Source: Lactarius indigo (taxonomy: Eukaryota; Basidiomycota; Agaricomycetes; Russulales; Russulaceae). From it: a stretch of DNA of 64,000 nt. The stretch is taken from assembly GCA_025766275.1 (NCBI GenBank), contig JAFKAC010000011.1:124001-188000 (forward strand). Direction: 5' to 3'. Made by a program: the position numbers and the translations under genes. The notes beneath the pieces are model-generated. The model did no database searches, was not told the origin of the DNA, and saw only the letters and a program-made list of their open reading frames with translations. Positions 9,741 through 21,281 of this stretch are shown here, in pieces (position 1 is the stretch's first letter; each line of letters begins with the position of its first letter).

Positions 9741-10472
9741 ATGTCCACATCCAGAGACACCTCTATCTCGTCCATTTCTCCTCTCACAACCGAAAACTAT
9801 CGCCTCTGGGCCGATGATATCAAGTCCTGGCTACAGCTCAATGGCCTTTGGCGATTGGTTTCTGGCTCAGAGAAGAAACCAGCTGGAAAACCCGAAGTCC
9901 TGGACTCTAAGGGCAATGTCCTCACTCCTGCTACGCCTCCAGACGAGGATAAGCTGGAGAGATGGGAGGTTAAGGCTGAAAGAGCTGCTGGAGCACTCAA
10001 GACTGCTATGTCTCATGAGCTCAGGGTGCTTATCAGGGACTGTGAAGACGACCCCATTGCTATCTGGGACACACTCAAGGCCTCCTTTGTCCAACAGCGA
10101 ACTGCCCCTCGCATCAATGCCTATCACACACTCCTATCCACCCAGAAAGATGACACAGAGTCCCTGGAATCACTCATTAACAAGGTGGATGAGCAGATTA
10201 GGGTCATAAAGTCGCTCTCACCCTCCTCCTTCACCCTGGACAACGTCTATGATGAGCTGGCTGTCATGGCTATCATTAGGGCGCTCCCACAATCATTTGA
10301 TGAAGTTGTGCGCACAATTTCAGTCCTGGACAAGTTTGACAAGCAATCTGTGATCCAATCGCTCAGGAACATGGATCAGACCCGTTCTAACCTATCTGGG
10401 ACCTCATCAGCGTTCTCAGCATCATCCACAGCGTCTAAATCACGCCCTAAGGCCCCATTGGATACCCTCTAG
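9741..10472 (+). CDS. Ty1/copia Gag (UBN2 type), element E
   Basis: 243 codons from ATG 9741 to TAG 10470-10472. The N-terminus LTTENYRLWADDIKSWLQLN and the later KASFVQQRTAPRINAYHTLL and RALPQSFDEVVRTI segments are those of copia Gag proteins with a UBN2 domain, which build the particle. It then ends in Ser/Lys-rich SASSTASKSRPKAP. A full Gag-Pol would continue to a CCHC knuckle; here the frame stops after PLDTL because an internal deletion joins Gag to post-integrase sequence near 10450-10460. The leader 9581-9740 is pyrimidine-rich with repeated TCCATTC-like units. Confidence 0.85.
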   Translation: MSTSRDTSISSISPLTTENYRLWADDIKSWLQLNGLWRLVSGSEKKPAGKPEVLDSKGNVLTPATPPDEDKLERWEVKAERAAGALKTAMSHELRVLIRDCEDDPIAIWDTLKASFVQQRTAPRINAYHTLLSTQKDDTESLESLINKVDEQIRVIKSLSPSSFTLDNVYDELAVMAIIRALPQSFDEVVRTISVLDKFDKQSVIQSLRNMDQTRSNLSGTSSAFSASSTASKSRPKAPLDTL

Positions 10473-12607
10473 GATACAAGGGATGGAAGTTCTACAATCC
10501 TTTGACCAAGAAGGTGCTCATCTCAGAGAGGGCTGACTTTGATGAACACTTTTTCATGCTCCAGACTCACTCTGTACCCCACCTGCCTCCCCCTCGTCCT
10601 GATTCCCTTCTTGACACACCTCCTGCTTCCATTTCACTCCCAGACTTCTCAGATGACGTTCTGGACGCTCCATTTGAGTCACAGATGCCAGTTCATGGGG
10701 GAGATGGGTCCACTGAATCTGATCTGCCCTCTGTTCCTCCCATTTCGCCTCCAAGTGTCGCTCCAGCCCCACTTCACTCACAGACACCTCAGTCCATTTA
10801 TCGTTCACTTCCTCCTTCATCTCCATCACCTTCAACACCTCCCGCTCGTCTCCCTCGTCCTCCTCCTCCTCCCTCTCGTCCCCAGCGCTCCAGACGTCCT
10901 AGAGATCAGTGGCTGCCAGAGCAATGGGCTGTTCCAGATCGCTACAAGCAGCCAAGGGAGCCCACACCAGCAATAGTCTCTTCAGACAAAGATGATGACT
11001 CTGATGATCCCCTTGACATCATCCAGGCTGGTGCAGCCTCCACAGCTGAGCCCACATCCTACAGTCAGTTGCAGCGTCGCTCTGATGCAGATCTGTGGCA
11101 TAAGGCTTGTGAGGAAGAGATGGAGGCTCACAGACTCAATGGCACTTGGGGGATCGTCAAATTGCCACCTGGGAAGCATGCAATTGGCTCTAGATGGTTC
11201 ATGAAGGTGAAGCACAATGCTGATGGCTCCCTGGACCGGTACAAGGCCAGATTGGTGGCCAAGGGCTATTCTCAGCGTCCTGGCTTTGATTTCAAGGAGA
11301 CATTTGCTCCCACAGTTCGCTATTCCACCATTCGCATTGTCCTTGCCTTGTCAGCCATTGAAGACCTTGAACTTCGCTCCATTGACATCTCTCATGCGTA
11401 TCTCAATGGCACTCTGGAGGAAGAGATCTACATGCTGCAGCCTGAGGGATGTGAAGTGGGCGGTCCAGATCATGTCTGCAAGCTGAGAAAGTCGCTATAT
11501 GGCTTGAAGCAAGCAGGCAGGGTCTGGAACAAGACCCTTCATTCTGTGCTCACTTCTATGGGCTTCAATCGCGTCCAATCCGACCATGGGCTGTACATCT
11601 ACCTCAGGGATGATGTCAGGATCCTAATGCCTGTGTTTGTTGATGATATCACGCTTGCCTGCAAGGATGGAGCCAAGATTGATTCAATTGTCCAAGAGCT
11701 CTCCACTCACTTCAAACTTCGAGATCTTGGCCCTACCACCCAGTTACTTGGCCTAGAAATCCACAGAGATCGTCCTAATCGTTGCCTTTCCATCTCCCAG
11801 AGCCAGTACATCTCCAATCTGCTTCAGGAGCATGGTCTGAGCGATTCCAAGCCTGTCTCCACTCCTCTCAACCCTGGGACACGTCTTTCCACCTCCATGT
11901 GCCCCCAGAGTGATGCAGAAGCCTCAGAAATGCGTCAATACCCCTACATCTCTGTTGTAGGCTGCCTGATGTATCTGGCAGTCACCACAAGGCCAGACAT
12001 CGCCTATGCTGCCGGAGTGCTTGCCAGATTCAATTCCAACCCTGGCCCAGCTCATTGGCAAGCAGCCAAGCATGTGCTTTGCTATTTGAAGGGTACAATC
12101 AACCACAAGCTTGTCTACAAGCCCTCCACTTCGCCTCAGCCATTCATCACTTACTCTGATGCTGATCATGGTGGAAACCCAGACAATGGCAAGTCAACTG
12201 GGGGATATGTGGTCAAGATTGGCTCTGGAGCGGTGTCTTGGAGCTCCAAGTTGCAGCCCTTGGTTGCCTTGTCCACAACTGAAGCAGAGCACATCTCTGC
12301 TGTTGAGGCAGGCAAGGAGATCCTCTGGATGTGCCAGTTCATGGGGGAGCTTGGCTACAAGATCTCTGGTTGCTCACTGCTGAAGATGGACAATAAATCA
12401 GCCATTGCAGTGAGCAAGAACCCAGAGCATCATAGCAAGATGAAGCACCTCTTTCTTCGCCTATTTTGGCTGAGGGATGCTGTTCAAGATGGTGTAATCA
12501 GTCCCAGCTTTGCGACAGCACAGGAGATGGCTGCTGACATCTTGACAAAGGCTCTTGACCGATTCAAGGTTGAGAAGTGTGCTAAGATGCTTGGATTATT
12601 CAGTTAG
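10451..12607 (+). CDS. Ty1/copia reverse transcriptase-RNase H, element E (no protease or integrase)
   Basis: Open from 10451 to TAG 12605-12607, in a different frame from Gag. It starts with GYKGWKFYNPLTKKVLISE, the segment that follows integrase in copia polyproteins, then a Pro/Ser linker. The RT domain runs from about 11080 to 11800 (RWFMKVKHNADGSLDRYKAR, VFVDDITLA active-site box, LYGLKQAGRVWN). RNase H ends the protein (YSDADHGG, LSTTEAEHISA, ADILTKAL). Zinc knuckle, protease and integrase are absent, so the copy is non-autonomous although RT-RNase H is fully open. There is no ATG for it; expression from this copy is unlikely. Confidence 0.9.
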   Translation, partial: GPIGYPLGYKGWKFYNPLTKKVLISERADFDEHFFMLQTHSVPHLPPPRPDSLLDTPPASISLPDFSDDVLDAPFESQMPVHGGDGSTESDLPSVPPISPPSVAPAPLHSQTPQSIYRSLPPSSPSPSTPPARLPRPPPPPSRPQRSRRPRDQWLPEQWAVPDRYKQPREPTPAIVSSDKDDDSDDPLDIIQAGAASTAEPTSYSQLQRRSDADLWHKACEEEMEAHRLNGTWGIVKLPPGKHAIGSRWFMKVKHNADGSLDRYKARLVAKGYSQRPGFDFKETFAPTVRYSTIRIVLALSAIEDLELRSIDISHAYLNGTLEEEIYMLQPEGCEVGGPDHVCKLRKSLYGLKQAGRVWNKTLHSVLTSMGFNRVQSDHGLYIYLRDDVRILMPVFVDDITLACKDGAKIDSIVQELSTHFKLRDLGPTTQLLGLEIHRDRPNRCLSISQSQYISNLLQEHGLSDSKPVSTPLNPGTRLSTSMCPQSDAEASEMRQYPYISVVGCLMYLAVTTRPDIAYAAGVLARFNSNPGPAHWQAAKHVLCYLKGTINHKLVYKPSTSPQPFITYSDADHGGNPDNGKSTGGYVVKIGSGAVSWSSKLQPLVALSTTEAEHISAVEAGKEILWMCQFMGELGYKISGCSLLKMDNKSAIAVSKNPEHHSKMKHLFLRLFWLRDAVQDGVISPSFATAQEMAADILTKALDRFKVEKCAKMLGLFS

Positions 12608-12638
12608 GAACTTAGAGCACTGCACATTCATGGGGGAG

Positions 12639-12894
12639 TGTTATTTGTGGTTAAAGTGTCGCTGTTTCCACCTATTCTGTGACTGTACATTGCCCTAAGT
12701 GGAGTTACCTTATTTAGATATGCTTAGTCAGGTTGATATATCCTGCAGAGGACGGAAAATATCCCTTTAGTCTTATATCCTCCTCTGCAGGTGAGTAACT
12801 AGTTTTACCTTGATTAATACAGTCTTATATCCTCCTCTGCAGTCCCCTTGTGTCCTCTGTCACTCAAGGGCCCTCTATAGGTCGCATTCTAACA
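12639..12894 (+). mobile_element. 3' LTR of copia element E
   Basis: TGTTATTTGTGG..CTAACA, 256 bp, preceded by polypurine tract ATGGGGGAG (12630-12638). Inside, TCTTATATCCTCCTCTGCAG occurs at 12771 and again at 12823, the first copy followed by GTGAGTAACT and the second preceded by AATACAG. Solo relatives lie at 8021, 18113 and 25329. Downstream sequence is the gag-protease of F'. Confidence 0.92.
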
Positions 12895-14978
12895 GATTGT
12901 ACTTGCTAAAGCTATGGCTCCATGACCATGGTTTGTAGGCATCTTGGGTAAATGTTTGTTCCATAAGTTCAATCTCTTCAATTATGGGGAGGCAAGCTTC
13001 ATCTTCTTGATTTGGTTCTACTTTGAAGATGTTGATAGTTGTATTTCATGTCTGTGGTATCTTTGAAGTTTGAAGCGATGACAACAGCTGAAGAAGATAA
13101 GGTGCAGGTTTTTGGGCATCTTGTAAAGGCTATTCTTGGTTGATGCCAATCATTTTCTGGGTTATGTGCTTGAAGCCAATCTGTTCCTAGGATGATGTTG
13201 TGCTCTCCTAAGGTGGTGGCATAGAGTTCTATTGTTTCATCATGGTAATTGTTGTCTGGTGTTCTGATCTGTAGTTTTTGGATTGTCATATACTTAACAG
13301 AACCTGTCTTATTAAGTGACCCATCCACATTTCTAACTGGTAGGGGTTTGATTAGTGTCCTCATTGTTAGGTTGTTTGCTTGTGCAAACCCATCATCCAT
13401 GATGATGCCCTCTGTGCCGCTGTCCAGCAGGGCATGGGCACTGATTTCCTTGCCGTATTTCTTTCCTACTAGTGTAACTCTGAGAACAATTGAAGGAGCT
13501 CTCCTATTCCAAATTGTTTCTACAGGTACAGGCTCAGCTCCAAGTGTATCTAGTAAGGAAAGGCCATATACAACACTACTGGCACTAATACTTCCAATTG
13601 ACAGTGCTATTATGGAAGGTCCTAAAAATCCTCATTAACAGGTACTGAATGTGGACATGTATCTGGGTCAAATGGGAGTATTTCCCAATATACTGCTCCT
13701 ATGTTTGCTGGGTGGTCAGCAGGTGCTTCCTCTTGGTTAGCTTCGTCAATAAGGGCACCACATGTCCTAGCTTTGTGGTTTGGTTGGCCTCCCTTTGCCT
13801 TCATAGCTGCCATCTTGGTGTGACATTCTTTGAGGATGTGCCCTGGTTTGCCACAGTATGGGCAAAGCTTGTTCTTGAAATGATGCTCTCATTCTTCCTT
13901 TGTAAGCTTGCTTCCCTTCAGGTTTGGTGGTGCATGATGAAGAGGCATTAATGTTTATGCTGTCATCCTCAGCTAGGATTGCATGCCCCAAGGTGGGCTT
14001 ATGGGTTTTGTTGTACTGGTTGATGGCATGGCCCATGTAGACTTGATTTATGCAATCAGATTCTCATGCCTTGTCTACAAGGGTTTCAAAGGTGTTGGGT
14101 ATGGGAGAAACTCCAAGAAGTTTCATCTTTAAGGCTGTTGGGATGGCTTGTTGAAATGCGTACATCTGAGCTTGTTTGTTTGCACCACTCCATTTGGCAT
14201 GAGTGGACCATTCTTGGAACCACTTATTGAATGGTTGAGTACCCATCTTTAGGGTGTACATCTTATTGGTTGCTTCCATGGCAGAGTGTGCAGGAACAAA
14301 GTGCACTTCAAAATCTGTTTTGAATGTTGCCCATGTTCCAAATGTAACAGTGGCCCCTGCCATTGGGTTTAAGCCTTTCTTTTGTCTATCTTGGGCCCAT
14401 TCACCAGCTGGGGTTCCTACTTTAAAGTAGGTAAGCGCAGTTGATATCTTCTTATTGTCAGTGTCAAAGATGGACTGGTTTAAATGGAAGTAGTTGGCTA
14501 GGTTATTCCAGAAGGCCTCTGCATTGTTGGGCTTACCATCAAAGGGTTCAGGTGCTGCTCCAAGGATTTTAGCAGGTGGAGGTGCTGCCATTGCTACACT
14601 GGTAGGTGGGACCAATATGGGAGGTACTGAAGGTTGTGGGGATAATGTTGCTTGAACAGTTAGGGTTGGTGATGGGAGTTGGTGAGGGGGAAGAGTTGCT
14701 GGGAAACAGCTTGGACCCAGGGTACTAGGGGAGATCTGGGGTGTTGAAGGTTGAGAAGTTACTTGGAATAGTAGTCCTGAGAGTTTTTTGGTGGTAGTGT
14801 CTAGGATTTGTGATACTTCTTCTATGTTGTTATCTGAGGTTTCAGATTCTTCAGGTGTGTTGAAGTGGACAGGCTTGTTGTTCAGGTAGATCCACTGTTT
14901 GTTTACAAAATTCCAGCAAACTTTCTTTCCTTTGAAGGTGGTGTGTAGAGAATTGTAACTTAGATCATTGACTGTATC
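12895..14978 (-). pseudogene. Gag and protease of gypsy element F' (minus strand)
   Basis: Reading leftwards from 14978: NDLSYNSLHTTFKGKK..QWIYLNNKPVHFNTPEE, then the capsid region (APEPFDGKPNNAEAFWNNLA, GTPAGEWAQDRQKKGLNP). The zinc knuckle (PYCGKPGHILKEC in F) is spread over frames near 13850. Last comes the retropepsin part, with HALLDSGTEG-type sequence around 13420-13440 and MTIQKLQIRTPDNNYHDE to IILGTDWLQAHNPE. The Gag frame is open for 317 codons (14064-15017 reading). Upstream is broken at 14978 by element F (TSD GTATC); downstream by copia E at 12895. Confidence 0.85.
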
Positions 14979-15669
14979 TGTCACGAACCTATAAACCCGG
15001 TCGTGACTCAAAGGCACTTAGGACCAGACAGGGCTTAGGTCATCAATTTCCTAAAGGGGAAATCCGAAATCGGACTTTGAATTTCGCTCTCCAATGGTCA
15101 TGTGATGTGTCACATGCTTACTCTGTCTTTCCAAGTCATGTGCATGTGCACATGCATCAATCAACAGTTGATTGTTTACTGATCAACAAAGATAATCAAC
15201 CAAGTCACAAAGAAACACGTGTACTGATCACAGGTTCCACAGCTGCTGTGGAATCACACCACTATGGTGCAATATGGCATCATTGACTGCAGTGCAGTCA
15301 TACCATGCTTATCCTTTATTCTGATTGGACAGTATTAATAACTTGTCTCTGGAATGTTCCAATCCACAGTATTGTGCAGCACTTATGGACAGGTCCTAAG
15401 CCTGCCCTGAACCTACACACAGACCACCCCCTGTAGTATATAAGCTAGTGCAATCTATTGGACAGTCCCTCAGACTGTCCACTTGTGACATCCTCCCTTT
15501 GCCTCTTAGCTCCTTCGAGTGCCCTGCTCATTGCACGCCACTACTTCTCTTTGAGCCAAAGTGCACCTTGTGTTCTTCTGTCTTCCCACGTCATCCTTCA
15601 CACCTGCCTTCAGCCCCCAGTCCCCACCTATGTTGTGACTTCCCTGTCGAGTGACAGTGAGTCATCACA
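14979..15669 (+). mobile_element. 5' LTR of element F
   Basis: TGTCACGAACC..GAGTCATCACA, 691 bp. Promoter TATATAAG at 15437-15444. A perfect inverted repeat GGACAGTC-CCTCA-GACTGTCC lies at 15460-15480 around the presumed transcription start. It retains CpG sites (for example TCACGAACC, CCCGGTCGTGAC) that the 3' LTR shows as TpG (TCATGAACC, CCTGGTCATGAC). Confidence 0.92.
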
Positions 15670-15681
15670 CTTGGACAGTCT
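15472..15681 (+). promoter_or_regulatory. Self-priming pair of element F
   Basis: AGACTGTCCA at 15472-15481 lies 35 nt after the start of the TATA box. Its exact complement TGGACAGTCT lies at 15672-15681, two bases past the LTR end. In Tf1/sushi elements the first nucleotides of the RNA anneal to such a site and prime minus-strand DNA. Ten of ten bases pair here. Confidence 0.75.
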
Positions 15682-15751
15682 CACCAATAGACTGACTCCA
15701 GGCTGCCCCAGTGACTGACTGACTATAACTACAAGTACGACTTCTCACAGT

Positions 15752-17618
15752 ATGGTCAGTGGGACAGAGACTCTGCCAGCTACCAGTCAGAATTCAACAA
15801 CCAAGGTAGCCCCCTCAACTTCTCTCACACTTCCCCCATTCCCTCCACCTCTGCTGTCTGTCTTGATAGCCTCCACTTCACCACCCCCTACACTCCCACC
15901 ACATTCAGTAGTGAGGAACCCCCCCACCCCTGTTGCCCTTGTTCAGGACACAACACCCAAACTAGTCTACCCCTACACTCCGGCTGAAGAAGCCACTCCT
16001 TGTCCTTCCCCTCGTCCCCTGTCCCCCAGCACCGCCCAGTTCTACGAAGAGGTCCTTGAGCTCATTGACCTCAATGGGAACATCGTCCCCTTAACCCCTG
16101 AACCCCATGCTGAGTCTGCGCCTCCCATCCGTCTCCCCACACCTCACCCCCCTCTCCCTTCCTACACGGCCACTACCCCCCGTGCCTCTCCTTCACTACC
16201 TGTTAATACTCCTCCATGCCCTCCTTCTCCCTCGCCTCCTCCAGTTGCCTCACAGCCCCCCACCCCCAACTCCCCTATTAACTACAAGAGGGTAGTGGAA
16301 CAAGCCCCTCCTGTCCCACACCCCAACCAGGAGAATATCCATCCTGCTGCAGCTGCTGCCTACCAAGCCCCCCCTTGTCTCCTTCACCAAGGAGAACACC
16401 CCCATCTGTATGTTGCCGTCATCACCCCCCAAGGAGAATCTTGGTGGCCTGCCTCTCTCTACCACCTGTTGATAAGTGACCCTTGCACACTTAGCGGCTC
16501 ATATGGACTGGACTTGCAGCATGGACTGCTTTAGATTAGATATACAGGACTTGTAGATTAGATATTATTTGATCTGTACAATCTGGACTTATCATTGCAT
16601 CATACATGACATCACTATACTTCTATGACATCACACATCCAGACTCTGCGTTGTATAACGCCTTTGTACTTTCCTTTGTTCTGTACTTAGCTTTATCCTT
16701 ATTATGATGTCACGATGATATCATTTACTTCTGGACTCCCCTTATTCTTTCTTCCTTTGTTCTCAGAACGTCCACTCCTTTGTCCGTTTGTAGAACAATA
16801 CTTCCTTATACTACGTGACCTAGTGTTACATCCCTTGTACAGTGTCACTACCAGAAAGTATATAAGTAGAGTACTATGTACATTCCTGGTCCACATCAGT
16901 TCTCACTGTTTGTGTGCCAGGTAAGCCTCTTCTCTCTAATGTAACAACATCAGTTCTCACTGTTTGTGTGCCAGACAACCTCTTGCTTCACTCTGCTTAC
17001 ACTCCCTATTGCTGCCTCTCAGCCACTCTTGATATCTCACCACAGTCTCCTTTGTCACTGTGAGTATCATCTCTATGTGTGCTGTTCATCACCACCATCT
17101 GGGAACTAATCACTAAGATTCCCCTCACAACCACCCTCGACACTTACCCTCCAGTCTTTCCTTCAGTCACCCCCTTCTGTCTCCTCTCCCCCCATGTTTA
17201 CGCCCTTTATCCCTGCACTGTTGACCTGACCCAACACCCTGACTTTCCCTCCCTGTACATCTGTTCCAAGGCCATCTACGACCTTCCCTCCCCTGACACC
17301 CCCTTTGGAACTATTCATTACGATTTTAGGGAAGGTCTGCAGTGTGTCTTTGCTCCCCTCGCTAACATCTACAGGGCAGGGTACATTGACTCTCTAGTGA
17401 CCCTAGAGATCCAGGACTTCTTGGACGGGAGGATTGTGACCACTTACAGACACTTGCACTTTGCTATTAACGGACAAGTTTATGCTTATCACCAGAGCTA
17501 CTTTTTGAGGACTTACTTCGCACCTCCCCCCCACCTACTTGCTTACTGTCTGACCCCTCATATCCCTGCAGACCCTTTTTCTTTTATTACGACCTACCCT
17601 GACTCTCAACCCTTCTAA
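15752..17618 (+). pseudogene. Upstream ORF of element F, first part (interrupted by a G LTR)
   Basis: From ATG 15752 a Pro/Ser/Thr-rich protein runs to 16466. After removal of the LTR at 16467-17091 and one CCACC, coding continues to the stop near 17616. The second part holds a folded-looking block (PSLYICSKAIYDLPSPDTPF, YDFREGLQCVFAPLANIYRA, LEIQDFLDGRIVTTYRHLHF). The two halves are in different frames, so at least one frameshift has occurred. I do not recognise the family. Position between LTR and gag is unusual for gypsy elements. Confidence 0.55.
16467..17091 (+). mobile_element. G-family solo LTR, TSD CCACC
   Basis: TGTTGATAAG..CTGTTCATCA, 625 bp; CCACC at 16462-16466 and 17092-17096. 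AGTATATAAGTAG at about 16857-16869 is the promoter. The unit CATCAGTTCTCACTG..GTGCCAG is duplicated (54-bp spacing), the first copy followed by GTAAGCC, making a GT..AG interval of one unit. Confidence 0.92.
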
Positions 17619-19722
17619 AGGACAGCAAGAGGGTGTACCCCTTTTCTGAAGAATAACATTTGCCCTGATTACTTAAAACGAGTGTTTTAAGTCTTGATGC
17701 AAATAGTAAGTAAGAAATTACACATTTTGGTTTGGACTTAAAATCGAGGAATTTTAAGTGCCTCCATTCACATTTAACTTACCAGAAGAACAAAGGCTTG
17801 CACAAGCCCAAGTTAACTTTGAGTCCCACAGGCAGTGGCAACTTGACTGCTACTACCCCGTCACTTCCACTTACAACCTCATTGACAACCCCTGTCTTGA
17901 CTGTTGGACAGAACCCCCCACTGCCTTATGAACCCTTATTGACCTCTTTGACTTTGGAGAAGTCATCCATCCCTGAAAGGGTTTACCACGAGTTCATTAA
18001 CAACCTTTCTGAAGTTGTCAAGGCTGCTGACAAACAACTCCTTTATTGGCACCTTTCGAACTCTGTCTCTGCCACCAACCACCCAACAGACCAACTCCTA
18101 GTGTGGACCAAGTGTTAGAATGTGACCTATAGAGGGCCCTTGAGTGACAGAGGACACAAGGGGACTGCAGAGGAGGATATAAGACTATATTGATCAAGGT
18201 AAAACTAGTTACTCACCTGCAGAGGAGGATATAAGACTAAAGGGATATTTTCCGTCCTCTGCAGGATATATCAACCTGACTAAGCATATCTAAATAAGGT
18301 AACTCGACTTAGGGCAATGTACAGTCACAGAATAGGTGAAAACAGCGACACTTTAGCCACAAATAACACCAAGAGTGACTATCTTTGGTTTGTCCACATT
18401 CCCCCTCATTGAGACCACTATATCCGGCAACTTGCAGATGGTTTCTCTCTTCACTTCATTGATTGACTCCACCTCATGTACCAGGAAATACAGATTTCCT
18501 TCCAAGAACTCCAAGTGGTCATGCACCCTGACTCTGCCCCCCATCTAGTAATCTCCAATAGTTCAGAGTTTACATACTCCTTCACCACCTCCATGTGGGA
18601 AACTACCCTGTCCAATCCTGACCAGAACATTGTCAACCCCAGTATCTGGCACTACCCCCCTTCCTCCCCTGATGATCCAGAGTTAGTTGAAATTCTCAAC
18701 GCCAGAGAAAGCTTCCAGACTCTGCCCTTGCTCCACTGAATCACAGATCGACTCCCCCCTAGCTCCCCTGAAACTGAAGACAAATCTTCAGACTCCAATG
18801 TCTCCCTACATAACGGAGATACTAACCAGCCACCTAGTCCAAATGATGGTTGGGGACCAACTCTGAACTCAGGCCCCTGTTGGTGCTCCCAAGAAGTTTG
18901 CACCTGTGGTTATTGTCCCAATACCCCCCTGATGCCCCCCAACGTAGTGTTGTGGTCCCCTGGAGTTAACTATCTACCTTATAGAGAAAAGGTCTAGATA
19001 GTATAGATTGTCAAGATAAATTTTACAAGTGTAAAATTTGACAATTTCCCAAGTCAAACATCCTGGATCCAATTCATTGGGCAATTAACCTGGCATCCTC
19101 ACATGTCACCCAAAGAAGAACTCATTGTCGCTTCCAAGTGGACGATCGACCCCTAGCCTCCACCCCCAGTACCCCTGTAAACCCAAGAAGGGCCCCCAGA
19201 GCTCGGCAAGCTACCAACACCTGGACTCCCCTTCCAAGTATTAATCAAGCTGGCCCAAGTGAACCAGTGTACCCTAGTATCCAAGCAACCCCAACTGCCA
19301 GGCAGCATTCCACGAGCAGTGACAAAGCTCAGTACCTTGAGACCCAACCCCAAGAAATCCATTGCCATCTTCCTGAGGCTATCCTAGTAACTAAGAGCCT
19401 ACCAACCTGAACCCCCCAAGAACTCGACATATTCAGAAGACACTGTTCTCTGTTGTACCAAAATCAGCACAATCTTGAAACCCTGTACTTTTCCCAGCCG
19501 CTTACACGCATAAGCGAGATTTCGACAAGCCCCTTGTATTTCCAAGACTTCTTGTGGAGAAGTAAAACAACCTTGACCCACTTTGGTGTTTGGGAAGAAT
19601 ACCATTGGATCCACTGTTCACAAAGACCCAATCGACCAGATCAAGCTATCCTCCTCCCTGCATACAAAGTCTATTACCCCTGGAACCTTGACAGTTGGAC
19701 TGTTACCTGCCTACAAACCTAG
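17619..19722 (+). pseudogene. Upstream ORF of element F, second part (ends TAG just before gag)
   Basis: Decayed coding sequence with a copia solo LTR at 18113-18368. From 19138 one frame runs to TAG 19720-19722 with an internal TGA near 19410. It contains QEIHCHLPEAILVTKSLPT and PLYFQDFLWRSKTTLTHFG and ends YYPWNLDSWTVTCLQT. Element F' (minus strand, 26960-27650) keeps the same protein open (REIYCHLPEAILVTKSLPTR), so this is a genuine element-encoded product. In both copies TAG is followed after three bases by the gag ATG. No known domain recognised. Confidence 0.6.
18113..18368 (-). mobile_element. E-family copia solo LTR, TSD CCAAG
   Basis: TGTTAGAATGTGACC..AAATAACA, 256 bp, reverse orientation of the LTR at 12639. 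CCAAG at 18108-18112 and 18369-18373. Confidence 0.93.
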
Positions 19723-19725
19723 TGT

Positions 19726-21281
19726 ATGAATACTTGGCAACTGCTCACAGAAGAAGAAAAGAAACATATTCCTGTATGTTTCTTCGATCCCTACTTCTCC
19801 CTCACTGACAATCTTTACTATGCCAAGTGGAAGGAGGAGGATATCACCAGCCCTACAGGACAACACCCATGGACAATTGTCACCACCCAACACCAAATTA
19901 TATTTGAGGATCTAAAGGAAGCGTTTTCTGGTATTGATAAAGTCGAAAATCTAAGCTACAACTCCCTCCACACCGCTTTCAAAGGAAAGAACATTCGCTG
20001 GAATTTGGTGAACAAACAGTGGATCTACCTGAACAACAAACCAGTCCATTTCAACACACCTGACAAATCTGATAGTTCAGAAAGCAACACAGAAGAAGTA
20101 TCGCAAATCTTAGACACCACCACCTGAAAATTATCAGGCCTGCTTTCCCAAGTTACCTCTCAACCCTTGACACCCCAGATTTCCCCTAGTACCCCTGGTC
20201 CAAGCTGTCTTCCTGCAGTAGTTCCCCCCCAACGACTCCCATCACCACCCCTAACTGTTCAAAAATCTCCCTCAGCACCCCCCTTATCTGTCCCACCAGT
20301 AAGCACTGCAATGGCAGCACCTGCACCCACAAAGTTTTTAGGTGCAGCAAAGCACCTGAGCCCTTTGATGGCAAGCCCAACAATGCTGAGGCCTTTTGGA
20401 ACAACCTGACCAACTATTTCCACCTAAACCAGGATATCTTTAATACTGATGATAAGAAGATATCTACTGCCCTCACCTACTTTAAGGTTGGAACCTCAGC
20501 TGGAGAATGGGCTCAAGATAGACAAAAGAAAGCCTTAAACCCAACCAGCGGTGCAGCAATCACCTTTGGCACCTGGGCACAGTTAAAAACCGACTTTAAT
20601 GCACACTTTGTCCCCAGTCACACTGCCATGGAATCCACCAACAAAATGTATTCCCTAAAGATGGGCACCCAACCTTTCAACAAATGGTTCCAAGAATGGT
20701 CAACCCATGCTAAATAAAGTGGTGCAAATGAGCAAACCCAGATGTATGCTTTCTGACAAGCCATTCCCCCAGCCCTGAACATGAAACTACCTGGAGTATC
20801 CCCTATCCTCACCACCTTCGACACCCTTGTTGAGAAGGCAAGAGAATTCGATTGCACATATCAAATTTACGCCAGTCATGCCATCAACCAGTTCAATAAA
20901 ACCCACAGGCCCACTTCAGGACAAGCGGTCCTAGCCGAGGACGACAGCATAAATGTCAATGCTTCCTCATCACATACTACCAAGCCAAGAGCCAAGCTTA
21001 CCAAAGAAGAGCAAGAGTTTCGCTTCAAGAATAAACTCTGTCTGTACTGTGGCAAGCCAGGCCACATACTTAAAGAATGCCACGCCAAAACGGCAGTCAT
21101 GAAGGCCAAAGGAGGCCAATCCAGCAACAATGCTAGGGTGCGCAGTGCCTTTGTTGACAAAGCAAGTCAGGAGGAAGCACCTGCTGACCACTCAGCAAAC
21201 ATAGCAGTGATATATCGAGAGATACTCCCTTTTGACCCAGATGCATGCCCACATTCAGTGCCTATTAACGAGGATTTTTAG
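19726..21281 (+). pseudogene. Gag of element F
   Basis: Starts at ATG 19726 (MNTWQLLTEEEKKHIPVCFF), three bases after the stop of the upstream ORF. N-terminal part: YYAKWKEEDITSPTGQHPW, then KNIRWNLVNKQWIYLNNKPV. The capsid part follows a Pro-rich linker, and the zinc knuckle CLYCGKPGHILKEC is near 21040-21080 (CX2CX4HX4C). Compared with F' it has TGA at 20125-20127, TAA at 20716-20718 where F' has Trp, TGA at 20755-20757 where F' has Gln, and a frameshift near 20350. It would have formed the particle core; this copy cannot. Confidence 0.85.

Noticed and set aside
12771..12842. CRISPR-like repeat
   Set aside because: Only two copies of the 20-bp word, inside an LTR found four times in the window.
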